A stretch of DNA of 54,553 nucleotides from an uncultured bacterium (GCA_900551245.1 URVC01000025.1:1-54553), one strand, 5' to 3'. Shown: positions 26,040-34,396, counted from the first letter of the stretch. The notes: generated from the letters alone by a model not told the origin. Numbers and translations: made by a program.

Positions 26040-26908
26040 TCAGTAACGGCTGGGCAGCTGGGCGGGGTAGACTCTGTCACCGGAGCTGGTGAGGAACTGC
26101 CGGACATTGGTCGGACTGTTCCAGAAAGTCTCTCGGCCGCTTTCGACATGCCCGTCCATGAAAGAGGCGTTCGCCCGGTTCTCATGCCAGAGCATGATGC
26201 CGCTGTTTTCGACGATGTTGTGGGTGGAGAAGGTCCAGGCGCAGCGGCCGAACTCTTCATGACCCTTCACATAGCCGCTGTCGGCATTGAGGATGGTTCC
26301 GGAGGGCTGCCGCATCTTCCCCAGCGAGTAGTACCGGCCGCTGTCGACCTCCACGCAGAAATCCCCCAGGGCGATCTTTTTCTTCGAAGGATTTTTGGCG
26401 TACCAGTCATAGTCGGCAAGGCAGTTGGACATGCCGTAGACCCGGAACTGAAGTTTCCCGACGCTCGTCGCACGGGGCGTGGCGGTCACGGACGGGCAGA
26501 ACAGCACTTTCGAATCCAGCCCTTCCGTGCCGTCGATCGTGACGCTGGAGGCGGAAAGGTACCGGTTGTTGAGAAGAACGCCCGCATAGGAGGACCCCAG
26601 GCTGTCATTCGCCTTGTAGACGATCATCGACCGGTTGTCTCCGGCGTACGAGAGATTGGCCGTCGCAACCTGCTTGAGGTTGTTTACGCACGAGGAGGAG
26701 CGGGCCATGGAACGCGCTTTCTGCAGAGCGGGCAGCAGCATTGCGGCGAGAATGGCGATGATTGCTATCACGACGAGGAGTTCGATGAGGGTAAACCTCC
26801 GGCCGTGCCGGGGGGGGGTGGTTCCAGGTGAGTCCGGCTGGTTTTGACTGTGAAACGTTCGACCGGAGAGAGGCAGTTACTGACGACAGACGGGGAGAGA
26901 TCCTTCAT
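26040..26908 (-). pseudogene. Prepilin-like gene, out of frame across a C9 tract
   Basis: Pilin-like coding sequence in two frames. From the ATG at 26908 (AAAGGA 8 nt upstream) a leader of about 33 codons reads MKDLSPSVVSNCLS and so on into a run of nine C (minus strand, 26810-26818). The pilin part RRFTLIELLVVIAI, continuing to LLPALQKAR and a C-terminal SFMDGHVESG, is in another frame. One extra C would join them into a 289-residue protein with its +5 Glu; the -1 residue would be Arg. Without it, no good start lies in the pilin frame, only a GTG inside the hydrophobic helix. It may be phase-variable, a real pseudogene or a homopolymer sequencing error. It precedes the GH5-like gene. Confidence 0.75.
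26810..26818 (-). repeat. C9 homopolymer inside a prepilin-like gene
   Basis: Nine consecutive G on the plus strand (C on the coding strand). The tract separates a well-positioned start codon from the prepilin motif. Only lengths of 7, 10 or 13 (and so on) keep the frame open. Confidence 0.9.
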
Positions 26909-26931
26909 GGCGCGTTTCCTTTCTGTTGTAT

Positions 26932-27873
26932 TCATTGGATTCCGGTATATTTCCGTATCTGAACGAGGGGGAGAATCTGCCGATATTGCTCCGGCCGGAA
27001 CTGGCCGGCCTGTTCCGAGAGACAGTTTGCGGAGGCCGCCGCCAGCGCGCGGCGGAACGCCTCCGGAGGTTCGACTCCCGCGACGAGCGCCGAAGAGAGC
27101 ACCGCCGCCGCCGTATCGCCCGCCCCGAGAGGGTTGACCACCGGGAGTTCCGGTATCGAATAGCGATATGCCTCTTCTCCGTCAAAAAAGAGTGCCTCGT
27201 CCGCTCCGGCCGTCACGGCGACGGCGAGCTGCCGGTTCCGTTGCTGCAGGTTGCGGACGGCGTTCTCGACGGTGTCCGCTCCGGCGAGGCGCAGAAGCTC
27301 CTCCCGGTTGACCTTCAGAACCATTCTGCCGGGCAGTTCCAGAACCGGCGCGATGCCGTTCACGGCGTCGATCACCATCGGCACGCCGGAGGTGAGAGCG
27401 ATCTCGGCGGCCTGCCGGTAGAGCGCTGGATCGGTGCCGTCGGGCAGGCTGCCGGTGACGGAGAACAGGGCGGCTTCGCCGATGTGCGCCAAAAGCCGGG
27501 TCCGAAATTGTGCCGCCTCGTCCGAGGTGACCGGACTCGAGGGTTCGATCAGTTCGGTCATGGTGTGATCGGCGGAGTCCAGACAGGTGATGCAGCAACG
27601 GGTTTCCGCTCCGGTCTCGACGGTTTCATGCCGGATTCCTTCGCGGTCGAGCGCGGCACAGAGCCGTGCTCCGGTCGAACCGCCCGCAAACTGCAGAAGC
27701 AGAGGGTCCGCCTCCCCGAAACAGCGGGCGGCGCGGCAGAAGTTGACCCCTTTCCCGGCGGGATAGTTCGTCCGGAGGCTTGCCCGGTTGACCCGGTTTT
27801 TCTCCAGCCCGGCGAAGAAGAGCGTGCTCTGCCAGGCCGGATTGGCTCCCATGACGAGGAGTGACTGTCTCAT
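26932..27873 (-). CDS. PfkB-family sugar(-phosphate) kinase, LacC/FruK-like
   Basis: A 313-residue ribokinase-family enzyme. The N-terminal NPAWQSTLFF...KVNRA...YPAGKGVNFCRA order is the pattern of 1-phosphofructokinase and tagatose-6-phosphate kinase. The C-terminal NPLGAGDTAAA carries the anion hole and catalytic Asp. It would phosphorylate a ketose phosphate or related sugar. The ATG at 27873 overlaps the stop of the GDPD-dehydrogenase fusion in ATGA, with GGGGA 5 nt upstream, so it is coupled to it. Two genes downstream are the prepilin-like and GH5-like genes. Regulation is probably by the divergent DeoR protein. Confidence 0.85.
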   Translation of the reverse strand: MRQSLLVMGANPAWQSTLFFAGLEKNRVNRASLRTNYPAGKGVNFCRAARCFGEADPLLLQFAGGSTGARLCAALDREGIRHETVETGAETRCCITCLDSADHTMTELIEPSSPVTSDEAAQFRTRLLAHIGEAALFSVTGSLPDGTDPALYRQAAEIALTSGVPMVIDAVNGIAPVLELPGRMVLKVNREELLRLAGADTVENAVRNLQQRNRQLAVAVTAGADEALFFDGEEAYRYSIPELPVVNPLGAGDTAAAVLSSALVAGVEPPEAFRRALAAASANCLSEQAGQFRPEQYRQILPLVQIRKYTGIQ

Positions 27874-30269
27874 GCTTTTCCCCATTTGTTTTTCAGATAG
27901 CGTTCGGTGGCAATGGTATACCGCCCCTGCGCATCCAGTGTTGCGGCGAGTTCCCGGGGCAGCCGCGCCGGTTCGAACGGCGTGAGCGGCAGATCGAGGC
28001 AGTCCGGAAGAACGACGATCTTCCCCGGATACCTTCCGGCGGCAACCGCTTCGAGTCCCTCCTTTGCCGCGCGGAGCCCCGCTACCGCCGCCAGCGCGCT
28101 CTGCGGTTCGAATTCGTGCCGTTCGGCCGCGTGCAGCGCGTCGAGCATATCCTGCGTGGAGCTGCCCGAGGAGCCGGTGAACCGGATTCCATCGTGAATG
28201 ACCCGGTTGACGGGAATTTCGGCGGTTTCTCCGGCCGGGATTCCGGCGAAGACATTGATGAGCCCGTTGTCCGCCAGATGCGGAATCGCCTGATCGACCG
28301 CGTTCGCCGAGGAGATCAGAATGACGATGTCGTCGAATCCGGCGGGGGCGAAACGGTTCAGTTCCTGCTCGAATGCGGCGGCCGTCATGGCCGCGGGATT
28401 GAGAAACTCCAGCGTGACGCCCCGCTCTTCGGCCGGTTTCGCCAGCTTGGCGCGAAGATGATCGAGCCGTGCCGGATCGAGGTCGGTGACCAGAATCTTC
28501 GAAGGCCTGTCGGGAGAGAGTACCGCAAGCTCCACATGCATCTGCCCCATCGCTCCGGCTCCGCCCGGGAACCAGACCGCTCCCCCCTTGCGCAGTGTCT
28601 GCCGGCGCGGAAGGGGATAGGCCGCGTCGAGCGTCCCCTCCGGAACTCCCTGATAGAAACGGTTTTTATAATGAAGAGCCCCGACGTCGACCGCCCAGTC
28701 GGCGGAGCCGCAGTTGCCGAAAAAGGTGACGACCGCGTGGTCGCCGGCGAGCGCGATGGCCGGTTCGCCCAGCGCTTTGTCCTGCAGGTCGACGCAGACG
28801 ATATCGTCGAAGGTTTCTCCGGAAGGGAGTTCGTTCTGCGCCGTGACGGCGGTTCCCAGCTCCTCTTCGAGGGCCCGGCAGGCGGCGGCGGAGAAGTTGA
28901 CCGCGACGACCCGTTTCCGGTTGCGGAAGAGCTCTCCCGCCCGGTAGAGTTTCTTGCTGCCCGGCTCCGTGACCAGCAGGAGCGAACCGCCATCGGCCGG
29001 CGCGGTGCGGTGAGAAATGTGACTGGCCGCGCGGACACAGGTCCACGGTTCCAGCAGCGCGGCGGCCAGTGAGGAGAGATTGTCGGGGCAGGGGAGCAGA
29101 TAACTGCCCGTCTCGCCTTTCCAGACCCGGCTGTCGATGATGGAATACTGTGTAAGCCCCCCATCCATGACGTAGCCGTACGCGCAGCTTCTGCCGTTGA
29201 CATAGATGTCGCACTGAATCAGGAACCGCTGGCCGGGCGCATATTGAATGGGGACCGCCGAACCGGTTTTGACGATGGTCAGGACCGCTTCATGGCCGAC
29301 GATCAGCGGCTCGCGGGCGAGGTCGCGATTCCGGAGTTTCGGGTGACTTCCGCCGGCGCGGATGATCTTGATGTCGGAGAAGCAGAGGCCGAGCGCATCC
29401 ACTCTGGTCAGGATTTCATCCGGCTTCAAGGGCGGGAGCGGCAGTTCGACCGGCGCGTCCTCATCCCCGAACCGGTCGAGTCCGGCGCCGTAGAGCCGCC
29501 AGGCGAGGGTGGTCCGGGGGACGCGCGGCGGCCGCAGGCCCCGTTCCTTCAGCAGAGGCATGATGACATCCGGCGCGTCGGTGGTGATCGTGTCAAGGTC
29601 GAACGGCAGGACCAGATCCAGATCCTCTGCGGAATTGACCGGCACCGTATCGACCTCCATGTTGAGGGAGTGGAAGAACTCTACATTCTCGCGGGTCAGC
29701 CGCCGCCGGAAGAGGCAGACCCGCATAGTGAGGTTGTAGATATCCGGCTCCTTGATCTTGTAGTCCTCCATCGGGAACCCCTGAACGCGAAGGTCCGGCT
29801 CCTGATCGTGCACATACTTGAGCAAATTGGCGTATCCGGAGAGGACGATGGTCCGCTCCCGGATTTTTCTGCGGCGGATCTCCTCCAGCACCTGATCGGC
29901 GCAGTGGAGATCGTTTTCCTTGAGTTCGATGAGGATCTGCAGCTCCGGCGCGGATTCCGCGAGGAGGAGATCGAGGAGCTCCTCCAGGGTGGGAATCTGG
30001 GTTCCGCGGAACTCCTCCCCTTTCCACAGGCCGAAATCGAGCGCCTTCAATTCCGCCAGGGTGTGGTCGCGGACCATTCCGGTGCCGTTGCTGCACCGTT
30101 CCAGCGTGTCGTCGTGGGTGATGACCAGCTTCCCGTCGCGGGTGGGATGAACGTCGAACTCGACAGCGTCGACCCCCAGCGAGATCGCCTTGCGGAATCC
30201 TTCCAATGTATTTTCCGGATAGAGAGAGCGGCATCCCCGATGTGCCACGACCTGAAAACTGCGTACCAT
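27870..30269 (-). CDS. Fusion: glycerophosphodiester phosphodiesterase + zinc-type polyol dehydrogenase
   Basis: A 799-residue two-domain protein. Residues 6-245 are a GDPD domain: AHRG (9-12), ENTLEGF, EFD (37-39), THDDTLER with His52, and IELKEND near 115. Residues ~255-799 resemble large medium-chain dehydrogenases such as L-sorbose-1-phosphate reductase: GLCFSDIK with Cys296, GHEAV with His326-Glu327, LLEPWTC with Glu407, and a nucleotide-binding GGAGAMGQMH (569-578). The usual four-cysteine structural zinc loop is absent. No signal peptide, so both activities would be cytoplasmic. The open frame is continuous, with no sign of an assembly join. Together with the coupled PfkB kinase it suggests a glycerophospho-polyol to ketose-phosphate route; this is inference. 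Confidence 0.85.
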   Translation of the reverse strand: MVRSFQVVAHRGCRSLYPENTLEGFRKAISLGVDAVEFDVHPTRDGKLVITHDDTLERCSNGTGMVRDHTLAELKALDFGLWKGEEFRGTQIPTLEELLDLLLAESAPELQILIELKENDLHCADQVLEEIRRRKIRERTIVLSGYANLLKYVHDQEPDLRVQGFPMEDYKIKEPDIYNLTMRVCLFRRRLTRENVEFFHSLNMEVDTVPVNSAEDLDLVLPFDLDTITTDAPDVIMPLLKERGLRPPRVPRTTLAWRLYGAGLDRFGDEDAPVELPLPPLKPDEILTRVDALGLCFSDIKIIRAGGSHPKLRNRDLAREPLIVGHEAVLTIVKTGSAVPIQYAPGQRFLIQCDIYVNGRSCAYGYVMDGGLTQYSIIDSRVWKGETGSYLLPCPDNLSSLAAALLEPWTCVRAASHISHRTAPADGGSLLLVTEPGSKKLYRAGELFRNRKRVVAVNFSAAACRALEEELGTAVTAQNELPSGETFDDIVCVDLQDKALGEPAIALAGDHAVVTFFGNCGSADWAVDVGALHYKNRFYQGVPEGTLDAAYPLPRRQTLRKGGAVWFPGGAGAMGQMHVELAVLSPDRPSKILVTDLDPARLDHLRAKLAKPAEERGVTLEFLNPAAMTAAAFEQELNRFAPAGFDDIVILISSANAVDQAIPHLADNGLINVFAGIPAGETAEIPVNRVIHDGIRFTGSSGSSTQDMLDALHAAERHEFEPQSALAAVAGLRAAKEGLEAVAAGRYPGKIVVLPDCLDLPLTPFEPARLPRELAATLDAQGRYTIATERYLKNKWGKA

Positions 30270-30287
30270 ATGCTTCGAATCTCCTGT

Positions 30288-30316
30288 ATTATACCAGCAA
30301 GATACGAGGAAAATCC
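30288..30316 (-). promoter_or_regulatory. Extended -10 promoter for the GDPD operon
   Basis: On the minus strand TGGTATAAT (30288-30296) is a consensus TATAAT with the extended TGn element. The -35 region (30311-30316, GGATTT) is poor. Transcription would start close to 30282, about 13 nt before the ATG at 30269. Confidence 0.5.
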
Positions 30317-30360
30317 GGATCTTTCAATCAACTTGGCGGAAAAAGTCCGAAAAAAAGTTC

Positions 30361-30393
30361 AAATGATCTTTTTTGATGATTAAATGATCAAAA
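30361..30393. promoter_or_regulatory. Candidate DeoR operator
   Basis: AAATGATC occurs at 30361 and again at 30382, exactly 21 bp apart. A perfect 7-bp inverted repeat, TTTTGAT (30371-30377) and ATCAAAA (30387-30393), overlaps the second copy. The site lies between the divergent DeoR gene and the GDPD operon. Confidence 0.45.
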
Positions 30394-30452
30394 CGGGTTG
30401 AATTTTTGATGAAATGGCGATATGGTGAAGGGGAGACGAAAAAGGGGAAAGA

Positions 30453-31238
30453 ATGAAACGGGAGACCGATCGCAAAGTTCTGGAACTGCTGGCACGGGAG
30501 CATGTTCTGTCGGCGGGCGACGCCGCGGAACGCCTCGGGGTGAGCGGCGCGTCGGTCCGGCGCAGTTTCCGCCGGCTGGCTGAACTGGGGGAGGTGCGGC
30601 GTGTGCACGGCGGGATCGAAGAGCTGAACCGGGGGATGGATCCGGCGTATCCGTTTTTTCTGCGGATGCAGTGGTTCACCCGGGAGAAGGAGGCGCTGGC
30701 CCGCCGGGCGGTCGCGCTGCTTCAGGGGTGCCGCACCATCTTTGTGGACGGGGGGACGACGACGGCCCACCTCGGGATGCTGCTGCGGGATCCCCGGTTG
30801 CGGATCATCACAAATTCTCTGGCGCTCAACGACGTGCTCTCCCGGAATTGCGGCGGGGAGGCCGGGCCGGAGGTGATTTTGACCGGCGGCCATGTCAACC
30901 GGAAGTCCGCCATTCTGATCGGTCCGGAGAGTGTGGAGACGATCGGCCGGTTTCATGCGGATGCCACCGTCATCTCCGGCAGTGCGATTGATGAGAACGG
31001 CATTTACGACAACATGGAGGAGGCCGCGTTTCTCCAGCGGAAGATGATTGAAAATTCCGATCGTCTGATCATCGTGGCGGACGCCAGCAAATTCGGTCGG
31101 CGGGCGCCGTCGCGCATTGTCCCGGTGGAGAAACTCTCCCTGGTCGTGACCAATTTCATTTCGGATAATTACCAGGTGGTGCAGCAGATGATGGCCCGCG
31201 GCGTCCGTTTTGAATTCGTCCGTCCGGAGATTCCCTGA
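30453..31238 (+). CDS. DeoR-family transcriptional regulator
   Basis: A 261-residue DeoR/GlpR-type repressor. The N-terminal helix-turn-helix is VLSAGDAAERLGVSGASVRR, followed by the family signature GEVRRVHGGIE. The C-terminal effector domain has VDGGTTTAHLG and VADASKFG, which resemble the sugar-phosphate-binding and isomerase-like parts of the DeoRC domain. Members usually release DNA on binding a sugar phosphate, which suits the divergent operon of a GDPD-dehydrogenase fusion and a PfkB kinase. AGGGGAAAGA precedes the ATG. A candidate operator lies between the two transcription units. Confidence 0.9.
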   Translation: MKRETDRKVLELLAREHVLSAGDAAERLGVSGASVRRSFRRLAELGEVRRVHGGIEELNRGMDPAYPFFLRMQWFTREKEALARRAVALLQGCRTIFVDGGTTTAHLGMLLRDPRLRIITNSLALNDVLSRNCGGEAGPEVILTGGHVNRKSAILIGPESVETIGRFHADATVISGSAIDENGIYDNMEEAAFLQRKMIENSDRLIIVADASKFGRRAPSRIVPVEKLSLVVTNFISDNYQVVQQMMARGVRFEFVRPEIP

Positions 31239-31585
31239 GACGGTGCCGGAAAGAAGAGCGGGTTCTTTTATCGCATTGGAAGTGCGATTGTGGATACCCG
31301 GGGGGATTATCCTGCTTCCCGTTCCCGGCATGAGGAAACTGGAACCGGCGGGACGCCATCGCAATTTTCAAAAGAAAAAAATCGGAAAATTCATCTGTTC
31401 CGGCTGGAAATCATGGAAATACGTGATATCTTAAAAAAGTCTGCAACTCCGGAAGACGGCACCCCGATCATCGCCGTCTGGGGAGGAGGAGACATTTGCG
31501 GTCCGTCCGGCGAGTGGTTTTGTGCGAAAACCTTCTGCGGGAACGGCGTATTATTGTTTTAATTTATCATGGATGATTCTGAATT
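31239..31585 (+). other. 347-nt gap before rplM: possible leader, no gene seen
   Basis: No convincing coding sequence. A 7-bp hairpin, AGACGGC (31454-31460) with GCCGTCT (31473-31479), lies inside and could belong to the rplM leader or end the DeoR transcript. A possible -10, TATTAT, is at 31549-31554, but no -35 is well spaced. A short open frame at 31290-31562 has no ribosome-binding site and low-complexity composition, so I do not call it. Confidence 0.3.
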
Positions 31586-32017
31586 ATGAAAACCTATCTG
31601 GCCAAAGCCGGCGAGATCCAGCGGGAGTATCTCCTGTTCGACGCGTCGGAAGCTCCGGTCGGCCGTCTGGCGGTCCGCATTGCGAACGCGCTGCGCGGCA
31701 AGGATAAGCCGACCTACACTCCGCACGTCGATACCGGCGCTTTCGTCATTGTCATCAATGCGGAAAAGGCGGTCTTCACCGGTCGCAAGAGCGAAAAGAA
31801 AATCTATGTGGACTATACCGGTTATCGCAGCGGTTACAAGGAGCGCACGGCGAAGGAGCTTCGCGAGCGTTCCCCCGAGCGTTTCATCAAGGATGCGGTC
31901 TGGGGCATGATGCCGCACGGCCGTCTCGGGCGTGCTCAGTTCAGCAAGCTCAAAGTGTACGCCGGTGCGGAACACCCGCACACCGCGCAGAAACCGACCA
32001 AAGTCACCGTGGAGTAA
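31586..32017 (+). CDS. rplM: 50S ribosomal protein L13
   Basis: A 143-residue L13, early-assembling protein of the large ribosomal subunit. Recognisable family segments are WY-type LLFDASEAPVGRLAVRIA near the start, LRGKDKPTYTPHVDTG, and the signature WGMMPHGRLGRAQFSKLKVY followed by AGAEHPHTAQKP. Length is normal. It is followed 9 nt later by rpsI, the standard two-gene operon. A weak GGAT lies 11 nt before the ATG; the clear homology fixes the start. Confidence 0.98.
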   Translation: MKTYLAKAGEIQREYLLFDASEAPVGRLAVRIANALRGKDKPTYTPHVDTGAFVIVINAEKAVFTGRKSEKKIYVDYTGYRSGYKERTAKELRERSPERFIKDAVWGMMPHGRLGRAQFSKLKVYAGAEHPHTAQKPTKVTVE

Positions 32018-32026
32018 TGGAGCGCT

Positions 32027-32425
32027 ATGGTTAAGAAGAGTGATGAAGTGCTGGCCACCGGCCGGCGGAAGTGTGCGGTTGCGCGTGTGCGCATGACTCC
32101 GGGCACCGGTAAGATTGTGGTCAACGGCAAAGAGATGGCCGAATATTTCCCGAGCGAATCGCTCTGCGGATATGTGATGCAGGTGCTGAAGGTCAGCGAG
32201 ACCGAGGGGAAACTCGATATCGCTGCGAACATCGACGGCGGCGGTGTCGCCGGCCAGGCTGGTGCGCTGCGTTACGGCGTGGCCCGTGCTCTGGTCAAGA
32301 TGGATGAAAATCTCCGTGCCGTGCTCAAGGCCAACGGCATGATGACCCGCGACGCCCGCGTCAAGGAACGCAAAAAGCCCGGTCAGCCGGGAGCGCGTCG
32401 CCGGTTCCAGTTCTCGAAGCGCTGA
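32027..32425 (+). CDS. rpsI: 30S ribosomal protein S9
   Basis: A 132-residue S9. Family segments: ATGRRKCAVARVRMTPGTGK, the GGGVAGQAGALRYGVARAL stretch, and the basic C-terminal tail GQPGARRRFQFSKR that reaches the tRNA in the P site. GGAG lies 4 nt before the ATG. Paired with rplM and followed by a strong terminator. Confidence 0.98.
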   Translation: MVKKSDEVLATGRRKCAVARVRMTPGTGKIVVNGKEMAEYFPSESLCGYVMQVLKVSETEGKLDIAANIDGGGVAGQAGALRYGVARALVKMDENLRAVLKANGMMTRDARVKERKKPGQPGARRRFQFSKR

Positions 32426-32450
32426 GCGTTCGGAACGGACGGTACAAAAA

Positions 32451-32485
32451 AACCGCGGAACTTTTCGGAGTTCTGCGGTTTTTTT
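32451..32485. terminator. Bidirectional terminator between rpsI and the VOC gene
   Basis: A 12-bp stem, AACCGCGGAACT with AGTTCTGCGGTT (one G-T wobble), is flanked by an A run on the left and seven T on the right. It can end rpsI on the plus strand and the convergent VOC gene on the minus strand. Confidence 0.9.
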
Positions 32486-32505
32486 ATGGTTGCAAATTCG
32501 ACGTG

Positions 32506-32910
32506 TTACAGGATGCAGGCCTCCCCGGTTTTCTGACAACAGTCGGCGGTGTATTCGTGCAGCTCGATGCGGACGCCGTCCGGATCGGTCAGCCAGGCCT
32601 GCCAGGCATGGTCGGCTCCCATCTTCTTCTCGCCGACGGCATAGCCGGCCGCGGAGAGGCGTGCGTTGACTTCGTCGATCGAATCGGTTTCCAGGCAGAG
32701 ATGATCGATGGGGTTGATGCCAACTTCCACCGGTTCCCGCTGGAAAAATTCAAGGTAGTTGCCGTTGCCGACCCGGAGGTAGAAGCCGACGACTTTGCCG
32801 TCGCGGATGAAGTCGAACGCTTTGCCCAGCCCGAGCCCATCGCAGTAGAAACGAGAGGTCTTTTCCAGATCGACGACCCGGATGCAGAGATGAGCGATTC
32901 CTTTGATCAT
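32506..32910 (-). CDS. VOC family (glyoxalase I-like) protein
   Basis: A 134-residue single-domain protein of the vicinal oxygen chelate superfamily. Two beta-alpha-beta-beta-beta units are visible, with likely metal ligands in GIAHLCIRV (His7), NYLEFF, DHLCLET and RIELHEY. The pattern (FYCDGLGL, GYAVGEKK, DPDGVRIEL) is that of lactoylglutathione lyase-like enzymes, though the true substrate is uncertain. The ATG at 32910 has AGGAG 8 nt upstream. It is alone on its strand, between the rpsI terminator and an ADP-ribosylglycohydrolase gene. Confidence 0.85.
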   Translation of the reverse strand: MIKGIAHLCIRVVDLEKTSRFYCDGLGLGKAFDFIRDGKVVGFYLRVGNGNYLEFFQREPVEVGINPIDHLCLETDSIDEVNARLSAAGYAVGEKKMGADHAWQAWLTDPDGVRIELHEYTADCCQKTGEACIL

Positions 32911-33020
32911 AAATAACACTCCTGTGGTTGATTGGTTCAAGGTTTTCGTATTATAGTCCGGAATGAAGAAAATGCAAGAGGAAGCGGCAGGCTTTCTCCT
33001 GCCGAATGCCGGTACAGGGT

Positions 33021-34349
33021 TCAGGTGTTGGCGATGGCGTTGCGGACCGCGAGGGTACGTTCCGCCAGCGTGGCCATCCGGCAGGTGGTTTCCCCGATAA
33101 AAGCCGGTTCGATGGTGTCGTTCAGCCGTTCCGCCAGACGGCTTTCCGGATTGAGAATTCCGGTGATCGAACCGACGGTGGCTCCGTTGCAGTCGGTATC
33201 CATGCCGCCCATGACGGCGAGCGCGGTGTTGCGGTCGATGGTTGTGTTTCCGTAGAGAAGCGCCATGACCACGATCTGCAGGTTGTTGATTGCGTGGACG
33301 CTCGACATGCCGCGGAAGGTCTCGTCCAGTTTATCCAGGAAACTGTTCCAGTCGGGGTACTCTCTGTGCCTCTGAAGCGAGGTGCGGACCGCTTCGGAAA
33401 AGCGGCAGTTGGCCGGAATTTCCGAGAGGCCGATTTGAATCAGCGTTTCCGGATCCGATTCGGCGAAGGCGGCGCTGATGACGGCCGCCGTGAACATTTC
33501 AGCGTAGATGCCGTTTTTCGTATGGGTCCAGCAGGCGTCGCGGTAGGCGAGCGAGGCGGCCAGTTCCGGTTCGCCGGGCACCGCGTATCCCCAGAAGTCC
33601 GCCCGGATTGCCGCGCCGATCCACTCCCGGTAGGGATTGTTGAAGCGGCGGGTGAAGGCGGGGGTGGCGATGCTGTGGCCCGTGCCGCCCATACGGGGGC
33701 GGTGAAGGTTGTAGTTTAAAATCGCCTGCGTCTCCGCCGTGCAGATCTGGTTGTAGGGGAGGTGACTGTTCCAGCAGTCGGCGACGTCGGACCACTGGAA
33801 ATGGATTCCTTTTTCCTCCAGAACGCGCAGTCCGACCAGTGTGTAGTGAATGTCGTCATCCGGTTCCATACAGCAGATGTTCTCCCGCTGAGAGCGCGGA
33901 CACCAGAGCTTCGGATCGCCGCCGCGGAAGTAATCGTTGAGCTCCCATTCGCCCCGCTGTTCGAGCAGATGGCGGATCCACTGCCGGGACTTGCATTCGA
34001 CCGGTTTCCCGAGGGCACAGCCGACGCTGCGGCCGCGCCATGCGCCGTGATAGCGCTCCAGCAGCTCCCGGTCGGAACAGTGCAGCGCAAGGCGGCGCGG
34101 TCCCTCCGGACGCAGACGGCGGATTTCGTCGAGTTCATCCGGTTCCTCATAGGGCCAGCCGGCCCGGAGCGTCAGGTGGTTCAGCTCCTCGCGGATCGAC
34201 TCCAGCACGGGGGACCAGAGGTCTTCCGGATTTTTCAGTCTGGCACACTTCCGGCGGAGTTCCTCCGGAATTTCAAACCCCTCTTCCTCCAGCTGCTGCA
34301 GTTCGGCATAGAGCAGGCCCAGCGGCGCTTCCCATCCGGAAATCAACAT
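33021..34349 (-). CDS. ADP-ribosylglycohydrolase family protein
   Basis: A 442-residue all-helical protein of the DraG/ADP-ribosylglycohydrolase family. The family start is YHGAWRGRSVGCALGKPVE. Metal ligands are in EPDDDIHYT and at the C-terminal GMDTDCNGATVGSITG. These enzymes remove ADP-ribose from proteins or small molecules with two Mg ions; in Lentisphaerota many paralogues sit in sugar loci, so the substrate may be different. The first ~95 residues are an unassigned helical extension. AGGAGG lies 8 nt before the ATG at 34349. Divergent from an AraC regulator 93 nt away. Confidence 0.88.
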   Translation of the reverse strand: MLISGWEAPLGLLYAELQQLEEEGFEIPEELRRKCARLKNPEDLWSPVLESIREELNHLTLRAGWPYEEPDELDEIRRLRPEGPRRLALHCSDRELLERYHGAWRGRSVGCALGKPVECKSRQWIRHLLEQRGEWELNDYFRGGDPKLWCPRSQRENICCMEPDDDIHYTLVGLRVLEEKGIHFQWSDVADCWNSHLPYNQICTAETQAILNYNLHRPRMGGTGHSIATPAFTRRFNNPYREWIGAAIRADFWGYAVPGEPELAASLAYRDACWTHTKNGIYAEMFTAAVISAAFAESDPETLIQIGLSEIPANCRFSEAVRTSLQRHREYPDWNSFLDKLDETFRGMSSVHAINNLQIVVMALLYGNTTIDRNTALAVMGGMDTDCNGATVGSITGILNPESRLAERLNDTIEPAFIGETTCRMATLAERTLAVRNAIANT

Positions 34350-34367
34350 GTTTCTCACCTCCTTTGC

Positions 34368-34396
34368 TTGCGTATTTCGATGAAGTGCGATATAAT
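34368..34396 (+). promoter_or_regulatory. Promoter for the AraC gene at 34443
   Basis: On the plus strand TTGCGT (34368-34373) and a consensus TATAAT (34391-34396) are 17 bp apart. Transcription would start about 40 nt before the GTG at 34443. Confidence 0.55.

Noticed and set aside
31290..31562. A 90-codon open frame upstream of rplM.
   Set aside because: No ribosome-binding site, no similarity that I recognise, and it ends just before rplM in what is more likely a leader.
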